From the IMG/VR virus record IMGVR_UViG_3300021371_001011, positions 1 to 36,195 of that record: 36,195 nt of DNA; one strand, written 5' to 3'. This DNA is from a virus. Made by a program: the position numbers and the translations under genes. This document shows positions 15,439 through 22,604 of this stretch, one piece after another (the first letter of the stretch is position 1; every line of letters begins with the position of its first letter). Under the pieces are notes generated by a model. That model worked only from the letters and a program-made list of their open reading frames with translations. It had not been told where the DNA came from and did no database searches.

Positions 15439-15608
15439 ACGAAGTTTTCACAACCGCTGTCTTGCCATGGCCATATTTTTGCTTCATATTCAGCTAAAGT
15501 TTTATCTTCACATTTACAATGTACGCATACGTCATTAACGCAATCAGGACAATTTAATTTGTCGCAATGACATTTATGTCCGCACGTTGTGCAAGTTCTT
15601 GTATACAC
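15435..15608 (-). CDS. Small cysteine-rich zinc-ribbon-like protein, GTG start
   Basis: A 57-residue protein, translated by hand: V(M)YTRTCTTCGHKCHCDKLN, then C-P-D-C, C-V-H-C-K-C and a plain C-terminal part ending GCENFV. Ten cysteines and three histidines, mostly as CxxC pairs, suggest one or two zinc-binding knuckles. No ATG is available; GTG at 15608 follows AAAGGG, which lies in the end of the preceding gene. Its stop is shared with the next start (ATGA). Function unknown. Confidence 0.6.
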   Translation of the reverse strand: MYTRTCTTCGHKCHCDKLNCPDCVNDVCVHCKCEDKTLAEYEAKIWPWQDSGCENFV

Positions 15609-15610
15609 TA

Positions 15611-16315
15611 TTATTTCCCTTTAGTGTTGCTAACGTTCTTAGCTTTTCCTCGTCTATACCAAGCACGTAAATCTTCGTTAATACTTTCGTAAACTTCGTC
15701 GTTTTTTGCAATGTCTGCAATATGACGTAACGCACTAGGAAGTTTCTTATTCATAATATCTATGATAAAATCTAACGGTTCTTGATATTCGTCTGGTATA
15801 TCATCTCCGTATTCCTCTGCAATAGTTTTCTGTAATCTTACAATCGCATAATCAATCTCATCTATAGTACTATATGCATCATTCACGCCAGATTTTATGT
15901 TTGGATATACTGGTGCCATGTCTGGCATTGCTTCATCTAGTTCTACAGATTCATCTTGACGTTTTGCTAGAACATTCTTTTCGATCCACTGCGCTGCATT
16001 AAAGTGCGTATCGTCAAACTCATCACTATTATATCCACGCTCAAAATCCAAGTTTTCAATTACTGATAGAAACTCTTTGATTGCTTTTGTACTATACTTA
16101 TCCCAATCTACTTTTGGCAGATTTGCATAGTCATAGTCAATACCAAGTGGCGGATCTTCGTCCATAATAGTTTGTGATGCATATGGATCTTCTTCATTTA
16201 TAGATTCTTTTTTAACACAGTTAGGCACTCGTTTGTCGAACATGGTTTTCATGCCCTTCTTTTCGTAGCCCTTCCAGCAACGTGTTCCTTCTGGTATAAT
16301 ATCTTCGATCTGCAT
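15611..16315 (-). CDS. Virion-associated protein with a C-W-K-G-Y N-terminal module
   Basis: A 234-residue acidic protein. Near its start is the module CWKGYEKKGMKTMFDKRVPN followed by C (residues 13-33), which I recognise as a repeated building block of marine T4-like phage proteins. The rest is helical (IDEIDYAIVRLQKTIAEEYG, then a helix ending with the basic DLRAWYRRGKAKNVSNTKGK). No enzyme motif is seen. AGGA precedes ATG at 16315. It belongs with the other proteins that carry similar short modules at 17.4-26.4 kb. Confidence 0.65.
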   Translation of the reverse strand: MQIEDIIPEGTRCWKGYEKKGMKTMFDKRVPNCVKKESINEEDPYASQTIMDEDPPLGIDYDYANLPKVDWDKYSTKAIKEFLSVIENLDFERGYNSDEFDDTHFNAAQWIEKNVLAKRQDESVELDEAMPDMAPVYPNIKSGVNDAYSTIDEIDYAIVRLQKTIAEEYGDDIPDEYQEPLDFIIDIMNKKLPSALRHIADIAKNDEVYESINEDLRAWYRRGKAKNVSNTKGK

Positions 16316-16319
16316 ATCG

Positions 16320-17192
16320 TTATCCTGGGTTATCTATTAATAATAAATTAAATGTACTACTAACTAATGAATTATTTACACTACTATAAGCACGTATTTC
16401 AATATCAGTTTTTTCTGTAAACTGCAATGGAATTTTGTAGTCTTTAGCATATGTTGTTGCACTAACAGTAATAATATCACGTGCGTTCCAAGAGCCATCG
16501 CCTATTGCATCTGGATCACGTGTCATAAGCATTGCAATTGCATCAGTGTTTTGTTTACCACATCCAACTGTCCATTGTGTTAGATATGCTGTCTTTGCTG
16601 CTGGTACAGTGTACAATGCCATAAATGTTTGTCCACGCCCGGCTGCGTTTGATCCTGTTCCGTCTACACCAATTTGTGCTAGTACAGTACTTGTATCACT
16701 AGACGTTATACTTACGGTACCTTCGTTGACACTACTGCTGCCTGCTGTAAGAACCTTCGCCCGAAACACTCTGATAAATGTTTCAGTGCCTGCTGAACCG
16801 CCCACTGTGAGCGTTTCTGTCACAACTGCGTATGCAGAATTCAGTCCCTGTATCTCTACCGTTCTAGCACCTGTGCCTGTGGAATTGTCTTTCGATGGTT
16901 GACTGCTGGTCACTGCCACAGTTTCTGGTGAAGCAACATACGAATATATGCCGCCGCCATCCCATATGGTTTCTTTGTTTGAATCCACATCCACATTCAT
17001 ACCAAACTTTTCAATATAGCCAGTACCGTCAACAGCACCGGCGCTGATGTTAATAGTCCAGTCATAACTACTACCAGTTGTACGCAAGAGTGGTTGTCCG
17101 GCTTGGTTATAATCCATAGCCTTATGAATATTTAAAATATTCGGTTCATCTGGATGAACGTAGTTGGTGCTATTTGGATTTTGTACGCCCAT
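16320..17192 (-). CDS. Virion structural protein
   Basis: A 290-residue beta-rich protein low in Lys and Cys and high in Thr, Ser, Gly and Ala. It carries the pattern KFGMNVDVDSNKETIWDGGG, then GTGARTVEIQGLNS and a C-terminal half with YTVPAAKTAYLTQW. I recall this arrangement from abundant structural proteins of marine phages. It starts one base after the preceding stop. Probably an outer capsid or fibre component; the exact part is unknown. Confidence 0.7.
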   Translation of the reverse strand: MGVQNPNSTNYVHPDEPNILNIHKAMDYNQAGQPLLRTTGSSYDWTINISAGAVDGTGYIEKFGMNVDVDSNKETIWDGGGIYSYVASPETVAVTSSQPSKDNSTGTGARTVEIQGLNSAYAVVTETLTVGGSAGTETFIRVFRAKVLTAGSSSVNEGTVSITSSDTSTVLAQIGVDGTGSNAAGRGQTFMALYTVPAAKTAYLTQWTVGCGKQNTDAIAMLMTRDPDAIGDGSWNARDIITVSATTYAKDYKIPLQFTEKTDIEIRAYSSVNNSLVSSTFNLLLIDNPG

Positions 17193-17432
17193 TTATGTAG
17201 CCCAAGGTCTACCTTGCTTTAGACCCCCTATATTTGAATTAACAACTACGTTGTTAGTATTGTTATCGCCTACTGCATAACGAGTAGGTAATTGTGTTGC
17301 ATCTGCTGTCACATCTGTATAACGTCCGGGTTCTATAACATTACGAGCCTCCCTATCTAATCCTGCTTGTAATAATTTCCCATCTTGGCGATCTCTTTTA
17401 AAAGGAAGTGTTGATATACCGTTTGCTGCCAT
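17193..17432 (-). CDS. Small conserved marine phage protein
   Basis: A 79-residue protein, MAANGISTLPFKRDRQDGKL, ending NIGGLKQGRPWAT. The start MAANGISTL and the end G-G-L-x-x-G-R-P-W match a small hypothetical often seen next to structural genes in marine phages. It is probably disordered in its Asn-rich middle part (VGDNNTNNVVVNSN). It begins two bases after the previous stop and ends directly before the structural gene, so the two are likely co-translated. Confidence 0.65.
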   Translation of the reverse strand: MAANGISTLPFKRDRQDGKLLQAGLDREARNVIEPGRYTDVTADATQLPTRYAVGDNNTNNVVVNSNIGGLKQGRPWAT

Positions 17433-17433
17433 A

Positions 17434-18819
17434 TTACTTCTTACTATTTCCCCAGTTCTTAGCGCCTTTCTTACGACACTGAACTAGTGCGCCACTTGCA
17501 ATAGCAGTTTGCTTGCTTTCTTTATCAGCAAAAATACTATCTTTACGGCGCTTCATTTTACCCATTGGTGCCGCTACACTAGCAATAGCACCTGCACTTG
17601 TTGTTTCATCAAACTGTTGTAATGCGTTATTACGGATCTTTTCCCAAATATTTTGACCTATTGCTTCTTCTAGTTCTGCTTCTTTTGTTTCTTCCTTGTG
17701 GCCCATAACTTTTTTGCCTAGATCAGTTAGTGTGCCATCTTTGTTGTACATTTTAGCAACCAGTTTTTTCTCTTCTGGACTCAGTGTCTCACTTACTGAT
17801 TCATCAAAGTCTGCACGGTTTAAAAAGTCTTGAATTACATTAGCATCTAATTTTAATAGTAGTTCAGCCATTACTTTTTCATAACCATGCTTTTCAATCA
17901 TATCATATACAGGTTGTGTATAATAACCACCAGCTTCTTTAACGTCATCACGTTCGTCTGAACTATGTCCTAAATGCTTGTGTACTAGTGTATCCAATGC
18001 TGTGTGAAAAGCATCTATTTGCTCATCACTCATCTCTTCTTTAACATCGTCACGTTCGTCTTTCATGCCACTATAATCTTTGTCATAGTTTTGAAATTCG
18101 TCATATGACATATACATATCAGTATCAGGATCGTAATAACTACCTTCTTTTGGATCGTAGTATACTACTTTACCACTTAATGTGCTAAATGGACCTTCTA
18201 ATCCTGAACGTGGTTGATACTTTTCTTTGTCCATTGGAGGAAGTATTTTATAACCTTCGTCCATACCAATGTTAATCATTTGTGTTGTATCTATTGTAGG
18301 TGCTTCAAAAATTGTAAGCATACGTACACGGTCTTCATCTTTTGTAGTAAGGTTTGGATACGCTTCCATTACACGCTTCCAAGTTTTAATTGTGCTAATA
18401 TCTTTAAGTTCACTTTCAGTTAAACTTCTCTTATTATAAAAAGTATTACTGTGGACTTCTGCTACACTTTCATCTAACTTTTTATTTTTTATTAACTTTT
18501 GTGTCATATTTGTTTCAGAAACTAATTTATAAGTATCAAGTACTGTCTTGTATTCAGTTTGCATACGCTTGTATTCTTCACGCATAATTTTAATTTCATT
18601 ATTGCGCTTGTTAGTTGGATATAAATTTACATACTCTTTGATAACATTTTGTAATTTTGTTTTTGATACTTCCCAATCAATAATACCATATGCATAACAT
18701 TCAAATATAGTGTACATGTTTGCTTTAACTTGGTCAAAGGGAGACCGTGTTGCTGTATAATGACTTCTGCTCTCTCTTGCTTCTGCTAGTATTAATTTTG
18801 CTGTTTCTATATATGACAT
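17434..18819 (-). CDS. Large helical virion-associated protein with C-terminal basic module
   Basis: A 461-residue protein. The N-terminal 115 residues are charged and helical; an acidic Tyr-rich section follows (YYDPKEGSYYDPDTDMYMSY). The octapeptide DERDDVKE occurs twice (about residues 255 and 288). The C-terminal end, SGALVQCRKKGAKNWGNSKK, is a module I recognise from other marine phage proteins, with one Cys and many Lys. GAGAG precedes the start. No enzymatic motif. Its neighbours and the shared tag suggest a head-internal or virion protein; this is inference. Confidence 0.65.
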   Translation of the reverse strand: MSYIETAKLILAEARESRSHYTATRSPFDQVKANMYTIFECYAYGIIDWEVSKTKLQNVIKEYVNLYPTNKRNNEIKIMREEYKRMQTEYKTVLDTYKLVSETNMTQKLIKNKKLDESVAEVHSNTFYNKRSLTESELKDISTIKTWKRVMEAYPNLTTKDEDRVRMLTIFEAPTIDTTQMINIGMDEGYKILPPMDKEKYQPRSGLEGPFSTLSGKVVYYDPKEGSYYDPDTDMYMSYDEFQNYDKDYSGMKDERDDVKEEMSDEQIDAFHTALDTLVHKHLGHSSDERDDVKEAGGYYTQPVYDMIEKHGYEKVMAELLLKLDANVIQDFLNRADFDESVSETLSPEEKKLVAKMYNKDGTLTDLGKKVMGHKEETKEAELEEAIGQNIWEKIRNNALQQFDETTSAGAIASVAAPMGKMKRRKDSIFADKESKQTAIASGALVQCRKKGAKNWGNSKK

Positions 18820-18832
18820 ATCATCTCTCTTT

Positions 18833-20362
18833 TTAATTAAACCGTTTCCAATTTAATGGATCTCTAATATTAATTGGCGTAAATCTCATCTGGTTCGCTG
18901 TTCCAAGATCAGCTTTATCGCCGCCTCCTATTGGCAGTCCAAACTTTTTGCCACGACCTGTCTTCTTGCCCTTATTCCTAGCTGCTCTAGTTGCGGCTGC
19001 GGCAGCTGCCGCTAAAGCTGGATCCACTGTTGCACTTGGTACAGCCGCTGGTTTCGGTATAGCTGGAGCAGTTGCTGGCTTCGGTGCAGCGCCTGGTTTA
19101 GCAGGTGGACTTAAAGTGCCAGGCGGTGCTGTATTAGGAGCAGGGTCAGCTCTTGTACCTGGTGGTACTGGCGCAGTTGTGCCACCTTTTACATCTGGGG
19201 CTGTTGGTTGAGGGACATCAATCGTTACATCTGGTGCCGTTGCTGGTGGAACATCAACTTTTACGTCTGGTGCCGTTGCTGGCGGAACATCAACTTTTAC
19301 GTCTGGGGCTGTTAGTTCCGGAGGTTGTGCAATACGTATAGGTGCGACTCCTGTAGAAGGAACAGTTATTTGATCACCTCGTGGGTCAGTTGCATCTGGG
19401 TTTACTGGTTGTGCTGGAGCAGAAGTTTGTGCACTAGGTGATTTTGCAGGTGCTGCTGGTGGAGTCGTGGTGATGTTTACTGGGTCTACTGCAAATTTTG
19501 CACCATCTCTTTGTAACTGTACCTGACCATTTGGTAAGTTTTTTACAAATGTTCCTGTTGCTCCGTCTGGATTTCTACGTGATGTATATGAAACTTCATC
19601 ACCTGCACTAAACGAAGGTGCTGCTGGAGCAGAAGTTTGTGCACTAGGTGATTTTAAAGCTGCTGGTGGTGTTCCTGGCTGTACTGGAGTGTCTCGCTGT
19701 GTAATAGTACCGTCAGGTGCTGTTGTAAACGTATTTGGTAACGTTGATGTATCATCTGGTTGTGTTAAGGTTGGACCGGTTGTAGAAATATCATTTCTAC
19801 TTAATGGATTTACATCAGAATCTGTATTTGCTTGGCCTGCTCCTGCATCTCTTTCTGCACCAGTCATTCCGTCATCACCTACAGCATCCTGTGCCTGTGC
19901 AATTGCTGCAATAGCATTATCAGATGCTTGTTTTTCTGCTCCTGCATCAGCCGCTGCTCTTGCGTCTGCTGCCCAACTTGCTACTAAATCGGCAGCCGCA
20001 TCCGCTTCACTATCAACTTGATTAATGATTGCTTGTGTAGATGCACTAATTTGCTGTTGTATTTCATCTGACTGTGTTGAAATAGCTTGACGAGTTTGAT
20101 TTTCAAAATCACTAGATAAACTTACTGGTGGTTCTGTTTCACCTTCATTATCCTTAAACCAATCCTGCATAGCAGTGTATGCAGCACCTGCACCACGCAT
20201 TGCACGATTGTATTTACTAGGGTTTTGTTGAATATCAACTACCAATGCACCTGCTCCAGCAAATCCTAATGCAAGTGCCATTACTTCCATTGCACCAATA
20301 CCAACTGGTACTGCTAATGCTGGTGCAGCTTCATGTAACTCGACAACCTCATTTAAACGCAT
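18833..20362 (-). CDS. Pro/Ala-rich repeat-containing virion-associated protein
   Basis: A 509-residue low-complexity protein starting MRLNEVVELHEAAPALAVPV; ATG at 20362 has GAGG upstream and follows the previous stop. A hydrophobic segment (VGIGAMEVMALALGFAGAGA) is near the N-terminus, then an Ala/Asp/Gln-rich helical part, a small SH3-like stretch (SFSAGDEVSYTSRRNPDGAT...), and a Pro/Thr/Ala region with twelve-residue repeats T-A-P-D-V-K-V-D-V-P-P-A. The tail is basic (RNKGKKTGRGKKFGLPIGGG) and then ends RDPLNWKRFN. It resembles a flexible linker or internal head protein. Confidence 0.65.
   Translation of the reverse strand: MRLNEVVELHEAAPALAVPVGIGAMEVMALALGFAGAGALVVDIQQNPSKYNRAMRGAGAAYTAMQDWFKDNEGETEPPVSLSSDFENQTRQAISTQSDEIQQQISASTQAIINQVDSEADAAADLVASWAADARAAADAGAEKQASDNAIAAIAQAQDAVGDDGMTGAERDAGAGQANTDSDVNPLSRNDISTTGPTLTQPDDTSTLPNTFTTAPDGTITQRDTPVQPGTPPAALKSPSAQTSAPAAPSFSAGDEVSYTSRRNPDGATGTFVKNLPNGQVQLQRDGAKFAVDPVNITTTPPAAPAKSPSAQTSAPAQPVNPDATDPRGDQITVPSTGVAPIRIAQPPELTAPDVKVDVPPATAPDVKVDVPPATAPDVTIDVPQPTAPDVKGGTTAPVPPGTRADPAPNTAPPGTLSPPAKPGAAPKPATAPAIPKPAAVPSATVDPALAAAAAAATRAARNKGKKTGRGKKFGLPIGGGDKADLGTANQMRFTPINIRDPLNWKRFN
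19190..19313 (-). repeat. Tandem 36-base coding repeats (T-A-P-D-V unit)
   Basis: About three and a half copies of a 36-base unit encoding T-A-P-D-V-K-V-D-V-P-P-A and variants (V-T-I-D-V-P-Q-P). Two units are almost identical at the DNA level, pointing to recent duplication by slippage or recombination. Confidence 0.8.
19412..19655 (-). repeat. Pair of exact 34-base direct repeats
   Basis: The same 34-base sequence occurs at 19412-19445 and 19622-19655, encoding K-S-P-S-A-Q-T-S-A-P-A in both places. The copies flank the SH3-like segment of the Pro/Ala-rich protein, so recombination between them would delete that segment in frame (210 bases). Confidence 0.85.
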
Positions 20363-20363
20363 G

Positions 20364-20828
20364 TTACATTCCCTCAGGTGACATATCAATTGGCATGTCG
20401 TCAACTACTTCGGGTTGTCCATCAGACATTTCAATATATTCCATGTAATGCTTTACTGTACTAATATAATCTGCCGCTTTGGTAATTTTGCTTTGAACCC
20501 AAGGCTCTAAGTTTTCGTTGTCTTGAATCATGCCGTGTAATTGAATAGCATACTTTGAAAGTTTATATAACTCGCTTTTTGCCATCCATCCATCATCGTC
20601 AGTATCATCTAGGACACCTTCCATAATTTCACTCATGTATACAACTGGCTCACGACCTTCTTTAAGTTCTTTAAGATGACGTTTCATATAACTTTTTGCT
20701 ACATCAACGTCTTCAAAGATTTTTACTTCTTTGTTATTAACATCACGAACTACATACCCCTCAGCTACTTTTGCCACTGATGGTTTAGCCTGTGATTGTT
20801 TGGCTGTTTGAATTTTTTCTAATCTCAT
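20364..20828 (-). CDS. Conserved virion-associated helical protein
   Basis: A 154-residue protein. The second half, DDDGWMAKSELYKLSKYAIQ, followed by LEPWVQSKITKAADYISTVK, is a module I recognise from many marine T4-like phage proteins, where it occurs alone or joined to others. The first half has a basic start and a V-R-D-V-N-N-K-E-V-K-I-F beta segment. GGAG precedes the start, with a late promoter 30 bases upstream. It probably belongs to the same virion-associated group. Confidence 0.65.
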   Translation of the reverse strand: MRLEKIQTAKQSQAKPSVAKVAEGYVVRDVNNKEVKIFEDVDVAKSYMKRHLKELKEGREPVVYMSEIMEGVLDDTDDDGWMAKSELYKLSKYAIQLHGMIQDNENLEPWVQSKITKAADYISTVKHYMEYIEMSDGQPEVVDDMPIDMSPEGM

Positions 20829-20856
20829 TGAGACTCTCCGGATTATCTATATATAC

Positions 20857-21747
20857 TTATTTATGGTGATGGAACTCTTTTTCAAACCTATGAAACTCAC
20901 TTCGAAAGTGATTAAAATCATTTACACTACCAATAGGATAATCGTATCTTATTACACTTGTATCAAAAGGACACGGCCAAACAACACCAAAACTTAACCA
21001 GTCTGTAGAACTATAGTGACTTAATTTTGTCCACATCCAATGTGCAACCAACGCCCGATCTCGATGAATAACATTAAGTTCATAAAAAAGTGGTCTATCT
21101 GGACCTGCAACTTTTAAACAATGTTCTTCCATATTTTTATAGAAATTATGTATGTTTCCGGGTTTTCCAATATGTGCAAAGTCTCCCATAAAACCACTGC
21201 CACTTGCCAAGTGCATCCAAGGTGAAAATAATTTGTTATGGAAATTTGTATTACGTCCAAGATTATGAAATGCTTGGATCCACAATCTTTCTTCCATTGG
21301 ATTGAAAACTGTATCAGTTCTTGTCCTAATTACAACATCATAATTGTTTGTCATGTCACCAAACAAATTAGAGGCTCTACTGGCAGCAATAAACTGCCCC
21401 CAAAAGTTTTTCCCCCACTCTGTAATTTTTGGTGTATTAAACAGAATATTGTCTTGTAAACTTTTTTGTACTAAGTCTGTTTTACATTGTTCAACGACTA
21501 AATTTTGTTCTTGTACTTTAGAAATAAAGTTTGTAATACTATCTTGGTAATTTTCAATATGATACTTAACTGGCCTGTATGCTTTTTCTACTTTTGCACC
21601 TAGTTCAGGATCTCCATTATCCCACAACCAAACATAGTAATCAACCTTAATTCCTTGCCAAAATTTTGGAAAAACTTTTGTGTTCATCCACCAGGCACCA
21701 TGCTCCATGTGTCGTGGTTGCCCTGTTATTATAACAGCTACTCGCAT
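20857..21747 (-). CDS. Putative glycosyltransferase-like protein
   Basis: A 296-residue protein starting MRVAVIITGQPRHMEHGAWW. The start G-Q-P-R and the internal block YDVVIRTRTDTVFNP fit a group of glycosyltransferase-like proteins (WavE-like) in which R-T-R-x-D is the nucleotide-sugar binding D-x-D region. Later come a Trp-rich section (VAHWMWTKLSHYSSTDWLSF) and a His-rich end (FHRFEKEFHHHK). It lies among virion genes, so it may glycosylate a structural protein or alter the host surface. GAGG precedes the start. Function assignment is moderate. Confidence 0.5.
   Translation of the reverse strand: MRVAVIITGQPRHMEHGAWWMNTKVFPKFWQGIKVDYYVWLWDNGDPELGAKVEKAYRPVKYHIENYQDSITNFISKVQEQNLVVEQCKTDLVQKSLQDNILFNTPKITEWGKNFWGQFIAASRASNLFGDMTNNYDVVIRTRTDTVFNPMEERLWIQAFHNLGRNTNFHNKLFSPWMHLASGSGFMGDFAHIGKPGNIHNFYKNMEEHCLKVAGPDRPLFYELNVIHRDRALVAHWMWTKLSHYSSTDWLSFGVVWPCPFDTSVIRYDYPIGSVNDFNHFRSEFHRFEKEFHHHK
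20858..20865 (-). promoter_or_regulatory. T4-type late promoter (CATAAATA)
   Basis: Minus-strand CATAAATA overlapping the TAA stop of the gene ending at 20857 and about 30 bases before the start at 20828. One mismatch from TATAAATA. Confidence 0.6.
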
Positions 21748-21756
21748 ATTATCCTC

Positions 21757-22389
21757 TTATGTTAATTGCAGCTCAGTATCGGGTGTATGAAAGTTTTTCT
21801 TGCGCATAACTGTTTTGGCGACTAAATCAAGCTCTTGATTTTTGTTGTCCCAATTTAATACAAAAGGCAAATTAACATCACTACGCATATCTTTAATAAC
21901 TGCTTCAGCGTCTGGACCCATTTGTGCAATCTTCTTACCATACTTATTATAAGTGTCTTTAAACAAAATTGCAAGCTCTTTTAATGTAATTGGTGTTTTA
22001 TTTCTTTCATCATTTACACGATCTAAAAAATGCCGTGTAAACTCAACGTCAATACCCAAATTAGCAAACATTTGATCTAGGTATGATTCTAGCTTGTCCA
22101 ACATTGGTTGTGTGATTTGATAATTATCTGCTTCAGTTACATTGTACTTGTCACGATACATCCGCTCTAGTTCTTTACCGTCAAAGCCAAAGGTACGCCC
22201 AATGTCAAATGCATAACTACCAATACTTTGTTTTGCACCTTTACTTTTAATTAACTTGTCCAATGCTGTTAGCATTGCAGTATAATAACGCTCACGCTGG
22301 GCGTCTTGTATACGCTGTTCCATTTCGTCTTTACTCATCGATTCTCCAAACTTTGGGAAGTCGATGTTTAGTAACTCTGATAATTTCAT
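21757..22389 (-). CDS. Conserved virion-associated protein with F-T-R-H-F-L-D-R-V-N-D module
   Basis: A 210-residue protein. Its C-terminal 95 residues start FTRHFLDRVNDERNKTPITL and end MRKKNFHTPDTELQLT, a module I know from many marine T4-like phage proteins. The N-terminal part is helical (EQRIQDAQRERYYTAMLTAL). Start ATG overlaps the previous stop (ATGA). The R-H-F-x-x-R and R-K-K-N-F pattern looks like a toxin-like RNase or phage-internal domain, but no function is established that I can name. Confidence 0.6.
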   Translation of the reverse strand: MKLSELLNIDFPKFGESMSKDEMEQRIQDAQRERYYTAMLTALDKLIKSKGAKQSIGSYAFDIGRTFGFDGKELERMYRDKYNVTEADNYQITQPMLDKLESYLDQMFANLGIDVEFTRHFLDRVNDERNKTPITLKELAILFKDTYNKYGKKIAQMGPDAEAVIKDMRSDVNLPFVLNWDNKNQELDLVAKTVMRKKNFHTPDTELQLT

Positions 22390-22604
22390 CTTAAATCATC
22401 CCTGTATTCTACTATGTAGTAATCCATTGGTTCTTTACTCAATAGTTCAAAGGTCTCGCCATGAACATTTACACCTACCAATTTTTTCATATTCTTCTTG
22501 TGGAATTTCACTACATGTATGCGGCGCTCAACGCCACGATGTTTTACTTCAAGTATATATTGTGGAAACATACTGCGCCACCACTTTCTAAAAAACATCT
22601 TCAT
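22386..22604 (-). CDS. Small basic conserved phage protein
   Basis: A 72-residue basic protein, MKMFFRKWWRSMFPQYILEV, with a likely beta-barrel-like pattern (RIHVVKFHKKNMKKLVGVNV, then FELLSKEPMDYYIVEY). I recall similar short proteins in T4-like cyanophages. The ATG overlaps the stop of the 728-residue gene (ATGA); a second Met two codons later is possible. The Trp/Arg-rich start could bind membrane or nucleic acid. Unknown function. Confidence 0.6.
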   Translation of the reverse strand: MKMFFRKWWRSMFPQYILEVKHRGVERRIHVVKFHKKNMKKLVGVNVHGETFELLSKEPMDYYIVEYRDDLR

